A DNA stretch of 64,000 nucleotides from Alligator mississippiensis. Taxonomy: Eukaryota; Chordata; Crocodylia; Alligatoridae. Location: contig NC_081831.1 in the NCBI RefSeq assembly GCF_030867095.1, positions 72,554,716-72,618,715 on the forward strand. Direction: 5' to 3'. Shown here piece after piece: positions 24,381 to 35,900 of the stretch. The position numbers and the translations under genes were made by a program. Within the stretch, counting starts at the first letter, position 1. Each line of letters starts with the position of its first letter. Below the pieces are notes generated by a model. The model was not told the DNA's origin. It worked only from the letters and a program-made list of their open reading frames with translations, and did no database searches.

Positions 24381-25388
24381 ACATGGAGTTACCTGTCTGG
24401 GAGCAATGGCAGAATTTGGGCAATTGCTGATAAGACCCTTTTTGACTTTGCTCTCTGACTGGCCAAGAGCTCGTCACTCATGGAAAGTCCCTGCTGCCAG
24501 CTGCTTGCAGGCTTTGGCCTCTGGGTTTCGTTCTTAGAGAATCATGGAATGAAAGTGCTGCAGTGACCGGCTGTGTTACAGGAAGAAGAAGAGTCAGTAC
24601 AAAATACCGGGGCATAGTGAGCAGAAAGCGGCTTTTCTGCACTACCAGCTCTCACATGGCATGGAGCAGGGAGGGGAGCTGTAGAAAGCGATTGCAAGCT
24701 GTCTGTTCCAGGGAAGGATGGCCAGCTGCTGACAAAGAGGAAAGCAGGAAGTGATCTGGTGCGTCACATTAAGACAGCCTGGCTAAAGGGGATTCCTGCT
24801 GCAATGGGTAGAATTCACACCCTGGCAGAAATCCCCTGATGAGTCAGATGGGACCTTCCAATGAGGCACTGAAATGTGATCGTAGCATCTTGGTCTTGCT
24901 CCACCACCCCGACAGGTTGCTCCTGGCTGTAGATGTGATCGTCGCTTGACATCTCTACCATGCAGCAGAGTCTCTTTGTGTGCGGAGATCAATTTGGACC
25001 CAATGAAACACGTAGGGAACTCTGTTGTGCAGCACAGTGCAGAGATCAATGAGATCCAAAAGCCCCAACATGTGCAGGAGGGAGGGAGGGAGCTGCCCTA
25101 TCTCTGTGACCCAGGCCCGGCAGCAGCCCCTCCTGGGGAATCTCGTGGAGAGGGGACTACAGTGCTGCCTTTTTGGTGCATGGCATTTAAGATCTAATTA
25201 ATCCTTGCCTCACTCTCTATGAACCCATGTTCCAAAGTTTGATCCAGCATCTGCATTATTATTCACCTGCCTCCTGCCCAGAAAGCCCATTTTTGAGCAT
25301 TGAAAGAAGAAATACTGGCTCATGTGAGGCTGCTAACATGAAATGCTGGTGTGTCTAGAAAAGGGTGTGATGATTTCTTGTCCTAAGG

Positions 25389-26792
25389 CAGGGGCGGGCA
25401 ATTATTGCAGCTGGAGAGCCGCTTAATGAGTTTTGGTGAACTGCCAAAGGCCACAAGAGTAGTCCTGCACCTTGACAAGTGCTCTGCCCCTGGACGCGGT
25501 TGTGGGACCAGAAGTCCTGCCCCTAACCCCTGCCCTTTGCAATCAGAAGTCCCTCCCTTTACCCCACAGAAGTACTCCTTTTGGGAGGGGAGAACCATCT
25601 TGGAACTAGAAAAAGCCCCCAAATCATACACTGAAAGTCAAATGCCTACTATAACATATTTTAATTTTACTACAAAAAATATTTTTCTCATGATTTCTGT
25701 TTGCATAGTGTATATAGAAATGGTTGTATAATAACTAAAAAATAAAGTCTTACTCTTATATTTTGTGTGTGGGATGTGGTTGGGTGTGTCTGGTGGGTTG
25801 TGGGGGGTTGTGAGGGGGTGTGGTTCTGTGTTGGGGGCAACAGGATATGTTGGGGGGGTGTATGGGCAGGGGGGTTGTGGGGGCAGGGTGTGGGTATGTG
25901 GTGTTTGTGGGGTATGAGGGAGTGCCCCATGGTGCACAGTCCCTACCACCAGTGGCAGCAGCAGCAGGTGCTTGGGGTGCTGGCCCGCTGCTATCATGTG
26001 GGGGCTCCCCATGGCACACGTGCAGCTCCCAGCACTCACATGCCACCAGGGGACACCCTAAGTGATGGAGCTGGCTGCCTTTGCCATTTCCTGCCATGCA
26101 GGGCCCAGGACTTCAGTGGCAGTGGAGGGGAACCCTGCTGCCTGCTTCCCGGTGAAATCCTGAGACCTGCAAGGCAGGGCCTCCCCTGATGGTGTGTGAG
26201 TGCTGGGAGCTGCATGTGTGCCGCAGGGAGCCCCATGTGATAGCGGCAGACTGGCCTGGCTGTGGTTCTTGCTACCACATGCAGTGCTGGCTGGAGCTGC
26301 CAGGCAGTAGTGCCTGCATGGGCCACAGGCACCCCAAGCACCCACTGCCTGCTGCTGCTGTTGCTGGCGGGTGTGCCATGTGGTGGGGGAGTGTGTAGGG
26401 GGGTCCCCCACTGTCCACTCTCCCTCACACCCACACCCTGCCCAGCCAAGCTCCATGCTCCCACTGTCACCCTGGGCACAAGCTCTGTGCTGTCGCCAGC
26501 CCCAGCCCCATGCTCTGTGCTCTTGGCCAGCTGCCCCCTGCCCCTTCCCTACCTGGTGCCCAGAGCAACGCTGGGGAAGCGAAGCAGGCACCCATGCGGC
26601 TGCAGCAATGGCAGCAGCAGCCCCACCCAGGAGTTGCGTGCTAACTGGGCCGGGCCCTTCCCTGCAGGAGGGTGAGAGCGAGGTGTGTGGGCTGGGTGAG
26701 GTATAATTAGTTGGTGGGGGCCCATGGGCTAGCCAGATGAAATTGCCTGGCAGGCTGAATCTGGCTCGTGGGCTATATTTTGCCCACCCCTA
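25389..26792. mobile_element. hAT-type non-autonomous element, 1.4 kb, with palindromic core
   Basis: Left end CAGGGGCGGGCAATTATTGC and inverted right end TAGGGGTGGGCAAAATATAG are hAT-style terminal repeats. The flanks TCCTAAGG (25,381-25,388) and CATTAAGG (26,793-26,800) share five of eight bases. Inside are a G/T-rich tract (25,762-25,925) and a roughly 63-bp inverted repeat, 25,989-26,052 with 26,183-26,246, sharing GAGTGCTGGGAGCTGCA and its complement. No transposase frame is recognisable. Confidence 0.68.
25762..25925. repeat. G-rich tract inside the hAT element
   Basis: About 160 bases of G and T with many runs of three to seven G (TTGGGGGGGTGTATGGGCAG, GGGGGGTTGTGGGGGCAGGG). It looks like an expanded simple sequence and could form G-quadruplexes on the plus strand. 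Confidence 0.8.
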
Positions 26793-27111
26793 CATTAAGG
26801 CAACATGTTTGGGCTGCTCTGTGATGCTGAGCAGAGATGACATGCTGTACTGACTTTGCTGTCCTATTTCTAAAGGGCATTGCTGGAGCCTGGGTGAGAT
26901 CAGCAGAGCAGACAGGAAAGGCAGCCTGGGGAGCTCACATGGCTTCACTTCCTTGCTGCTTGGTATAAAGGTGGTTTGTGTATTGGATGATGTCTGAGCA
27001 GGCAGGGCAGGAGAAACAGGAAGCTTGCCTGCTTAGTTAGAAGGACTTGAGCCTAACAGCTTGTAGTGAGCGAGAGCAGAAGACTGGGTTTGACCTCAGA
27101 TGCGTCCAGCT

Positions 27112-27297
27112 CAGGGCTGGGCAAAATGTGGCCCGCAGGCCAGGTACGGCCCACCAGGCCATTCTATCTGGCCCATGGGGCCCCTAAAAAATTTAGAAAA
27201 TTAATATTTATCTGCCCTTGGCTGCCTGTCACATGGCCCTCGATGGCTTGCCAAAACTCTGTAAGTGGCCCTCTGCCCAAAATAATTGCCCGCCCCT
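27112..27297. mobile_element. hAT-type MITE (186 bp)
   Basis: CAGGGCTGGGCAAAATGTGG at the left and the inverted right end AGGGGCGGGCAATTATTTTG are hAT-style ends. The 8-bp flanks GTCCAGCT (27,104-27,111) and GCCCAGCT (27,298-27,305) agree at seven of eight positions. It is probably related to the 1.4-kb element 320 bp away, which shares the same end motif. Confidence 0.72.
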
Positions 27298-27789
27298 GCC
27301 CAGCTGGAGCTGTGGGGTCTCCTGCTTCTGCCTGCAAAGCCCTTGGAACAGACAGTGTCTTCCCCTGATTTTGCGCAGGGCTCAGCATGCTCTTGTGTTA
27401 GTTATCTGGAGGATTACAACAAAAGGCCTGGCCTCACCCCCACAGAAGTCAATTTAGCTTTGGCTCTGGATTTCAATGACAAGCCCAATCTTTGATCTTG
27501 TCTGAAAAGGCATCAGTCCTGCTTCTCCACTGGCCATTGTTATTAATTACACATTGAGTGCTTTTAATCTCAGGTTGCCTTTGATCTGCCCCTCTCTCCA
27601 GCCTCCCTTGCTTATCTGTCTCTGGATCACCTCATTTCTCCTCCTTCAGCTTTTAGTGCTCTATAAACAAGGTACTGTTGGGTAGTCATACTTTACCTAA
27701 GAGTCCTGCCAGCCCCTGCATGTCAGCCAGTCACTACTACAGTCCCCTGGCTAAAATACCTTAAGGTCCTGAAGGCAGGAAGGTTTGAT

Positions 27790-27890
27790 TGTTGTTATAG
27801 CCATATATAGGGAATATGTAAGAAGCAAGGTTTTCTTGGTAATACTTTTTTATTGGATCAGCTATATAGTTGGGAGTGATATTAGAAAAA
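27790..27890 (+). repeat. Penelope-related left-arm fragment
   Basis: GTTGTTATAGCCATATATAG, AGAAGCAAGGTTTTCTTGG, TTTTTTATTGGATCAGCTAT and AGTTGGGAGTGAT follow the order of the left arm at 14.4 kb. There is no matching right arm nearby. Confidence 0.5.
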
Positions 27891-28156
27891 GGTTGTGTTC
27901 AGATGCCCCATTAAGGAATCCTTGCTCCCTACCAGTGTCCTCCAGTACCTCTCATATTTGGGCTGCACTGTGCCCCCATTTAATGCCACAGATTCTCTCT
28001 TTCTATGTAGGGAGACTGCGTCACCTCAGGAAGCTAAAGCAATCAGAGGTCAAACTACACATGTCCATGTGTTTCATTTTGTGGAGCTGTGTGATTCAGT
28101 TACTAGCCTCTGGTGGCTAGAGGGGCCCAGAGAGGTAGGAGGGTTGAGACTATTGG

Positions 28157-28275
28157 TGATTCACTGACTCACTTAACTTCTCTGTGCTCCATTTCCCCCT
28201 CTATAAAATGGGGTATTACGGACCAGCTTTGTAAAGCACTTGGAGATTTTCTATGATACCATCCAATATTATTCT
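28157..28275 (+). mobile_element. MIR/CORE-SINE
   Basis: CTGACTCACTTAACTTCTCT, GTGCTCCATTTCCCCCTCTA, TAAAATGGGGTATTACGGAC and GTAAAGCACTTGGAGATTTT follow the MIR core and 3' part in order. Confidence 0.7.
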
Positions 28276-29235
28276 CCTTCTGTCAGGGGCAACAACTGGC
28301 ATCTAGTTACTGCCAGAGGTGGGTTCATCCACTTATTACAGAAAAAGAGCTGGGTACTCTGCTATGTTGTGAGAATGATATTGCTCTGGAGCTGTGAAGC
28401 CATCGGCCTGGTCTTGAAGTCTTTATTCAAACAGGAATCTCACTGGCTTCAAAGGAAGTGCAGCCTTGAGTTCATTCCCTTCATGTTGCCACCAGATAAA
28501 GCATTTGCCCTTTTTTAACTGTAACTATCAATACTGCTTCTGCCAAGAGTAAGATTTGCTGCATCATTATCTGCAAAATCTTCAGATATGATGAATGTCG
28601 GTATCAGAGGGACCTGGAGAGGAAGCAGATGTACAGGCTTCTGCGTCCATCAGCTTGTTAGCCTGGTCCCCATCACCAGACATCTGTCTGCCTGAGAATG
28701 GGATGGAAGAGGTGGATGGTTAGAGAATGAGCTTTTACCTACCATCTTTGTGACTTTAGCAAAATCATGATGGGATCACATGAGCATCAAATCATATCAG
28801 CAAATGATTCTTAGTCTCTGTACATTTCAAACCCTAGGATGTTTAGTTTGCAAGTGAAGTCTGGCTCTGATGCTCCTGTCTCATATGCCAGTCTTACACC
28901 TGCACAATTCCAGTGACTTCAGATGAGTTATTGGGAGCTTATGTTCAGATGACTATTATCCACCGTTAATCTCAAGTCCTTTCCAGAGTCACTGCTTCCC
29001 AGAAGAGAATTCGCCAACCTGCATTCTTTGTTCCTGGATCTGGGACTTTATATATATAGCTGTAAGGAAATAATATTGTTTGCTTGTGCCCAGCTGATCA
29101 TAAGATCCAGATCCCAAGTGAAACACATCCACTCAATGATGACTTCCGATTTACAAAGACCTTCGATTAGCCAGGTATTAATCCATTTGAAGTGTGCCAC
29201 ATTGCTTTTGTATCATTCTAGTTTCTTAATCACGG

Positions 29236-29596
29236 TATGAGCCAACAGTGTGCCCTTGTTACAAAGAAGGCTAATGGCATCCTGGGCTGCATTAATAGGA
29301 GCATTGCCAGCAGATTGTGGGAAGTGATTATTCCCCTCTATTCTGCATTGGTGAGGCCACATCTGGAGTACTGTGCTTAGTTTTGGGCCCTCCACTACAG
29401 AAAGGATGTGGACAAATTGGAGAGAGTCCAGTGGAGGGCAACAAAAATGGTTTGGGGGCTGGGCCACATGACTTCTGAGAAAAGGCTGAGGGAACTGGGC
29501 TTATTTAGTCTAGAAAAGAGAATACTGAGGGAGATTTAATAGCAGGCTTCCACCACCTGAAGGATGGTTTCACAGAGGAAGGAGCTGGACTGTTCT
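29236..29596 (+). mobile_element. CR1 LINE fragment, first copy
   Basis: The + strand encodes pieces of the C-terminal part of the CR1 ORF2 protein, such as [20 protein letters not shown], corresponding to the [10 protein letters not shown] region that follows the reverse transcriptase. It begins at TATGAGCCAACAGTGTGCCC and stops short of the CR1 3' end, where a second copy begins. Confidence 0.75.
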
Positions 29597-29995
29597 CATG
29601 AGGTTCAACAAGGACAAGTACAAAGTCCTGCACTTAGGACAGAGCAATCCCATGCACCAGTACAGACCAGGGCTGACTGGCTGGGCAGCCGCTCTACAGA
29701 AGAGGACCTGGGGGTTACAATGGACAATAAGCTGAACATGAGCCAACAGTGTGCCCTTGTTACCAAGGCTAACGGCATAGTGGGCTGCATTAATAGGAGC
29801 ATTGCCAGCAGATCGTGGGAAGTGATTCTTCCCCTCTATTTGGCACTGGTAAGGCCACATCTGGAGTACTGTGTCCAGTTTTGGCTTCCCCCCTACAGAA
29901 AGGATGTGGACCAATTGGAGGGAGTCCACTGGAGGACAACAAAAATGGCAAGGGGCTGGGGCACACGACTTCTGAGGAAAGGCAGAGGTAACAGG
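29597..29995 (+). mobile_element. CR1 LINE fragment, second copy (5' part)
   Basis: It restarts at an earlier point of the same LINE ([13 protein letters not shown]-type codons) and then repeats the first copy: [40 protein letters not shown] and so on. It is split at 29,996 by a hAT element and resumes at 30,733. Confidence 0.78.
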
Positions 29996-30724
29996 TAGGA
30001 TTGTGCAAAGCGGGCGGTATTCAATTCGGATTTGGCCCGATTTGGGGAACAGTGATTCAATTCGTTGATTCGGATCATTGTCCTGATTCGATTCAGCCAA
30101 ATCTGAAGATTCGATCCTGATTTGGAGGATCAGCAATTCAGCCATAGACACAGCTTTAAATGTTTTTTCTATATACATCAAGGGATGAAGTGTCCCACAG
30201 GAGCACAGGGGTGGAGGGGTCCCCTCGTGGTTGGCAGCAGACCACAAGTACTTCCAGTCCACTTCCAGGTCTGGCGCCGAGCTTGTGGGGGACCCCCCTG
30301 CACCCCACCCGGCTCAGTGATCAGTCACGGGGGGACCCCAGGTGCCCCCCCCGACCCAGGAGGCACCAGTCACTGAGCCGGGGGGTGGGGAGGTCCCCTG
30401 TGTGCTCCGTGGTGGACCCAGAAGTGGACTGGAAGTACTTCTGGTCCAGGTCCACGCTCCTGTGGGACGCTCCATCCACCTCAGCATCTCAGTGTTCACG
30501 AGCCATGCCTGGTACCTCAAGGCACATAGAAAAAACACATAAAGCTGTGTCTATGGCTGAATCATCGAATCTCTCCAAATCTCTCTGAATCAAGAGATTA
30601 ATGGGTCTTCTGATTCGATTCGGATTCAGGGATTCAGCTCCCGAATCGGGCTGAATCTCCTCTGAATCAAATCAGTGACCAAAGTGATTTGACTGATCAA
30701 ATCAGTTACTATGGCACAGCCCTA
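29996..30724. mobile_element. hAT-type foldback element inserted in CR1 (729 bp)
   Basis: The ends TAGGATTGTGC and, inverted, TAGGGCTGTGC are terminal repeats. The flanks GTAACAGG (29,988-29,995) and GTAACTGG (30,725-30,732) form an 8-bp target duplication with one mismatch, and the CR1 sequence is continuous across the insertion. Long subterminal arms pair: CAGCCATAGACACAGCTTTA near 30,139 with TAAAGCTGTGTCTATGGCTG near 30,540, and GATTCGATTCAGCC with GATTCGATTCGGATTC. The core is G+C-rich with GGTCCCC-type inverted units. No transposase is seen. Confidence 0.78.
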
Positions 30725-30732
30725 GTAACTGG

Positions 30733-30962
30733 GCTTATATAGTCCACAGAAGAGAAGACTGAGAAGGGATTTAATAGCAGCCTTCAACTACCTGAAGGCG
30801 GGTTCGAAAGAGGATGGAGCTGGACTGTTCTCTGTGGCGGCAGATGACAGAACAAGGAGCAATGGTCTCAAGTTGCAGCAAGGGAAGTTGAGGTTTGATC
30901 TTAGGATGACTAGATGACCTCCTGAGGTCCCTTCCAATCCTCATTTTCTATGTGTCTATGAA
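30733..30962 (+). mobile_element. CR1 LINE fragment, second copy (3' end)
   Basis: It continues the interrupted CR1: GATTTAATAGCAGCCTTCAA, GGAGCTGGACTGTTCTCTGT, CTCAAGTTGCAGCAAGGGAA, and the typical 3' tail TGACCTCCTGAGGTCCCTTC ending in TATGTGTCTATGAA. Confidence 0.78.
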
Positions 30963-33900
30963 TACAGTGTGGTACCAAGTCAAATGTCTTACATAAACCC
31001 AAATATATATTCCATCAAGCTTTATACACCAAGCTTGTCATTTTATCCCAAAATTATATCAAATGAGTTAGGCAAGATCCACCCTTCATAAACCCTTGGG
31101 GACCAGCATTATTTATGTTACCCAAGTCAGTTTTATGGTATACTTTAATTATAAATAAGCAGCAAAATAGCTACTATTTTAATTTTTTTTACTGGAAAAA
31201 AATTAAAGACTTTTCAGGTGTGGCTTGAAAGGCCAGGTATATTTTGTCCTTTCAGTTCCATTAAGAAGAAATACTACAAATGGTTAAATGTACAGTTATT
31301 ACATTGACTTTATTATGGAATTTGATTCAGTGTCCGGTGTCACTGGCCATGAGAGTTACAGAGTGAATGTTATCAGCTGGTATTTTTAAAAGTATTCACG
31401 TCCATTCGCTTTCCCATAGGAAATCCCTATAGGCCTTTGGAAAATTCCAGCTGTTACTGTTTTCATCAAGCTGTATTTAGAACTTAAAATAGTGAGATAT
31501 CCATTGATTCTGTTCCTGGGAAAAGCTCAAATCAGTATGATAAACCCTAGGCACATATAAACACATATTTTCTTTTAAATAGCAAAGAATTTATGAGACA
31601 TACAGATGCAAGAGCCTTAAACCCAAACCATAAAACTAAATGTGGTCTCAGCGAACTTCGTACCCACAAGTCAGCATTAGTATTGGGGGAATGTGTGGTA
31701 TTTAGATAAACCGAGCATTAATTTTAACCATTTGGGGTTTTTTGTTTTGCTTTTTTTCCTGTGGATTCCAGGGTCTCTCATTTTGTATGCATTTATCAGG
31801 GTGCTTCTCTATTACGCATAGCAGAATCTCACTTCTGGATTAATGAGAATGTGGTTAAACTTCAAAAACAGAATCTTTATTTAGAACCATAATTAAAATA
31901 TTGTTAGCATTTGTGTATACACACACACGTATAATGAAAAATTGTTGTGGAAAACTCCAACTGAGTCAATGGACATTGGATTAGGTCCTGGTAACAGAGC
32001 TTTAAAGATATCACACGGAATAAGGCACATTTAGAGGGGCTTCTGATAACAAGGCACCACCCATGTTGTAAGATATTTTCACTTAGCAAACCACAATCAT
32101 TTAGACCCATGTGCAAGGCAGTATGAGCTCAGGAGTCAAAGACAGGCAAGAGCTCCCTGAGTGTCATGACCACCACTCAAGAGGTACCTAGCTAGAGGAT
32201 GCATCTTCATGGCTCAGGTTCCCCAGGGCACGAGACCATTTCCCCAGGTCTGCAGACTGCACCAGTTCTTGCACTAGGGCCTGGGAGGTGGAAGTAGGCA
32301 CTGCATAGGGAAATGTGTAAAAATGGTTGGCAGCTCAGGCCTACAACTCTCATTTCTCTCTGAATTAACCTCCCCCTCTGCCAACAGAAAATCTCTACCT
32401 CACATCAGAGGAAGTAATATTTTCTTCCCTTTGACTAGCAGCGGTTTGACAGCTCTTGGACTCAGGCAGCTGCACAAGAAAGGCTCCGTTAATTAGCAGT
32501 TTGAGAATGAACGCGGTTTACACTCCATGATGGCCATAATACATCACACTCAGCAGAGACGGTAGAGGAAATAAATGTGCCAGCTGGGTTTACAGCAATC
32601 GCTGTCTGCAGCTGGGCTGACCCTGCACCACTGAAATGGATGGAAACAAGCCGAGGAGAGCTGGGCACTGCAAGCTTCATCCCATCGGAGGCCACGTGCC
32701 TTCATATCCCATTGAGGTCACTGGGCCCAGCCTTATGCCTTCCTTCTTTGTGTATCCCTTGTGTTAATGAGAACTGAGAGGCCTCTTCATCTCACCGGAT
32801 CAGCCCTCAGACTTACTGGTAGTGGGGCCTTTTTTAGCGACTGACCATTTAGTCAAGGAATGGGTTATTGGTACAACAGGACAAGGCATGAGGTGCCCCC
32901 AGCTACTGTGATTGGGGATTCTGCGACAGTCACGGCACCCCACTTGCTCTGGCTTTGTGCAAGGGACTCTGATCTGTGCAAAAATGTTCATTCCACACAT
33001 GGTTTCTCCAGCTGGGTCACTCCTCACACACGGTGACTGCAGGGTGTTCGGTGACCAGGACCTTCCTCTGCATGCAGGGCCTTGTGGCTGAAGTTGGGAC
33101 TGTGGGTTTTCCACCGATTCTGCCTAGACACATAAAAGTAGGGATTATACAGCAGGGTGTAGCCCTGGGGAGAGGAATTTGCCAGGGTGAGAGAGAGAGA
33201 CTCTAAAACACAGAGATAAAGGAAGAAGCAAGCAGGGCTCTGGAGACCTGCCTGTTAAAAGTCCACCCCTCAGAGGGGGAAAGAAAAAGAGGTGCAAGCA
33301 TTCACCATGCCAGCAGCACCAATATCATCAGCATTGTACTGATGGGAGGTTGGTTATAGAGTCCATTTTTTTCTGCAGAATTGTCCTAAAGCACAGCCCA
33401 GGAGCTATTTCCTGATTCTGCTGAGCTCAGAGGCCAAGCTTGGGTCTTCCATGTGTTCTGGCTTTGGGCTTTCTTCTGTCACTTCTTTTAAATGGTTGAT
33501 TTTCAGCCAATCCCTCTTAGGACAGCTGCCAACCTGTAGGATCCAGGCTTCTGGATAACACTTTCCATGGAACAGACTTTTCCTGACCATCGGAGATACT
33601 AAATGAGCTCTTTCTCTTTCACTCCCTGGGAACTATGGCCAACGCTGTTAAATTTGTTTGCCCAACTAGGGACCTAAATCCATACTCATGCACCTAAGAA
33701 GATAGACCAGCACTCAGACCTGTTCCCACAGCTGTTTCCTGTTCCCATACAGAAGGTCATTTGCTTCAACAGCACTCCACACAAGCCCAGGGCAGCATTT
33801 CAGAAGATCCCAGAGCAGGATGGGAACCAAATCTAACCCGACAATTTTGTAAAGGCCTGAAGGCAGACCTGCAACTCCCAGTGACTGATGGAAACTGAAA

Positions 33901-34175
33901 TTACTCCTCTCCTTACAGGAATAACTGAGGCCCAGGCCCAACGATTTCACAGAGAACTAGGTGCCTAAACAGGGCCTGAAGATCCCAGCACCACATTGTG
34001 CTTTGAGCAGCTCCCCTCAAATGGCAATAATATTTCTGGGGACAGAGCAGATTTTCCCACCCCTGAGGCACTTCGACTATGAGTAGTTCAATGACAAAAG
34101 TGCTTTCTGTATCTGAATGTCATGAATAAGGGATAGTCAATGTTTAGCTTATTTTTCAAACCTTTAGCGGGGGTG

Positions 34176-34178
<3 letters not shown>

Positions 34179-34210
<32 letters not shown>
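34179..34210. repeat. (GT)n microsatellite
   Basis: About 15 tandem GT units. Confidence 0.95.
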
Positions 34211-34211
<1 letters not shown>

Positions 34212-34216
34212 ATGCA

Positions 34217-34703
34217 AGGGCAGATCCAGGAGGGGCACACTGGTACACATGCACCACCTTTGTTTCCTGGCCCACCCAAAGTTTACAGCCAAGCGCTTGG
34301 CAGTGGCAGCAGCATTTCTACTCTGGCAGCACTAAGGAACTCACCTGACTTCATGGCTCATTATCATCTCCCTGATCCCTTCTCCACTCTTCATTTAACA
34401 ACACTTTCTTCTTTTTAAAGATCTTGATATTCCACCAATCAAACTAGTCTTTGTTCTGCCATTTCTGCTGTCTGCTCACTGCTCCTGGTCACGAAGCTCC
34501 CATTTCACAGCCCTTCAGATGGTTTTGAATTCATTCCTGTGAAGTTCTATTTGTTTTTAAATTTCGTAATCCAGCCCTAGGCCCCTGGCATACGAGTAAA
34601 GCTTCTAGTTTCTTTTCAACTGGAGAAAAATAGGTGTTGTTTTACCCGTGATGCCCCTGGCCCTCTGCATCCCCCTTTTCAAAATCCTAGCTCTGCCCAT
34701 TCA
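34217..34703. mobile_element. Possible DNA transposon with GGGCAGA ends
   Basis: AGGGCAGATCCAGGAGGGGC at the left and the inverted right end GGGCAGAGCTAGGATTTTGA look like diverged terminal repeats of an interspersed family. The target duplication is not clear. Confidence 0.35.
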
Positions 34704-34900
34704 GATATCGATAGGTACACACACAAACACACATGTATGCAGATATATATGCCTATATCTATCTATCGAAAGATATGATAGATAGAGACGTATATATCTA
34801 CATACGTATCGATAGATATGTATATATCTACATGCATATCAGTTGATAGATAGATGTGTGTACGTATGTATATATGTGTGTGCTATATATAAGTGTAAGC
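34704..34900. repeat. Degenerate GATA/TATC and CA/TG microsatellite cluster
   Basis: Mixed ATAGATAG, TATATCTA, ACATACGTAT and GTGTGT units over about 200 bases, with many local palindromes such as ATACGTATCGATAGATAT. Confidence 0.8.
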
Positions 34901-35162
34901 AGTTGCAAATGATACACATATACCAATCTGCCCCAAGGGCTGTGGGTGATCAGTGGGTTCCACTCCCAAAATGACCTGGTTCCTAATGAACACCAGCGAC
35001 AGCCGGGACGCTCCTGAATGACTGGTTCTTACCTGCATGGTCCTGGTTTTCCAGCAGCCAGGGAGGGCTGGGCATCCTGGACATCTCCAGCCTCTGAGAC
35101 CTGCACAGCGGCAGGATCCCGGTGTGCTGGGGCTACACGGGCCCTCCACAGGTCCCCTCATC

Positions 35163-35342
35163 CAGAGGTCCCCCAACTTTTCCTTGTGGCGCCCGCCTCC
35201 CACATCGTAGCCCTCCCAGCGCACCTGAACCCCTCCCATGCCCGCTATGATCATCACGGGCACGAAATCCGCCCTGCCACCATTTCTCCCACGTCCCCCC
35301 AGAGATGCCCAGGGCTGGGCGCCCCCCAGGTGGGGACCCCTG
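35163..35342. mobile_element. hAT-type MITE in the SEPTIN6 upstream region
   Basis: The left end CAGAGGTCCCCCAACTTTTC and inverted right end CAGGGGTCCCCACCTGGGGG are hAT-like terminal repeats around a 180-bp element. No clear 8-bp duplication remains. It ends about 180 bp before the SEPTIN6 ATG, against the CpG island. Confidence 0.6.
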
Positions 35343-35379
35343 ATGTAGCCCAACCCCGGCTGGGTGCTGTGTCTGGGGA

Positions 35380-35900
35380 TGCCCTGCCTGGGGGTAACCC
35401 CTTCCTGCCCACCCCCAAGCGCGGCGGGCGGGCGGGCGGGGCCGGCTCCCCCCGCGGCCGCAGTGGCCGGGCCCGGCCCAGGGGCGGGGACTGCTCGGCG
35501 GCTGGCGGCGAAGGGGCCATGGCGGCGGCGGAGATCGCGCGCCAGGTGCGGAGGGCGGTGCATGCCGGCGGGGGCTGGGTGCATGCCCGGGGGAGGCTGG
35601 TGCGTGCCCGGTGCGGCGGGGCAGTGCACCCGGGTGCAAGCCGGAGGGCCGGGCCGGGCGGCGGGGGCTCTCCCGGGGCCGCCGGCGGCTCTCTCCCCGG
35701 CCCCATCCCAGCCCCGCCGGGCTCCGGGACAAAGGCCGGGGCGTCCCCGCGAGCCTGGCCCATTGCCCGGGCTCCGGGCCCGCTCCAGCGCCGGGGGCGG
35801 ACCCCGCGCCGCCTTGTGCAGTCTCCCGCGGGCGGGAAGCGGCGGGGCCCGGGCCCGGGATGTCCCCTCGTGTCCTGCAGGCAACCAGCCGCATGCTCGG
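35380..35900 (+). promoter_or_regulatory. SEPTIN6: SEPTIN6 promoter CpG island
   Basis: Very high G+C and CpG density (GCGGCGGGCGGGCGGGCGGG, GGGCGGGGACTGCTCGGCGG) surrounds the ATG at 35,519. GC boxes occur and there is no TATA box. The transcription start is not visible but should lie shortly before 35,519. Confidence 0.75.
35519..35545 (+). CDS. SEPTIN6: SEPTIN6 exon 1 coding part
   Basis: GGGGCCATGG start context, then MAAAEIARQ and a CAG/GTGCGG donor. Human begins MAATDIARQ. Confidence 0.9.

Larger units (their letters stand above)
21026..35162. other. SOWAHD-SEPTIN6 intergenic region
   Basis: About 14 kb between divergent promoters, with no supported protein gene. The bases just above 21,026 hold the SOWAHD promoter and 5' UTR. 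Repeats are listed separately at 23.4, 24.2, 25.4-27.3, 27.8, 28.2, 29.2-31.0 and 34.2-34.9 kb. I see nothing nameable in 21.4-23.4, 28.3-29.2 or 31.0-34.1 kb; 33,880-33,970 (AACTAGGTGCCTAAACAGGG) resembles the same unnamed old repeat as 18.3 kb. Confidence 0.5.

Noticed and set aside
25638-26706. Several 100-180 codon frames on both strands
   Set aside because: All lie in the G/T-rich tract and palindromic core of the hAT element.
30160-30588. 142-codon plus-strand frame in the 30-kb region
   Set aside because: It lies wholly inside the foldback hAT element and reads through its inverted arms.
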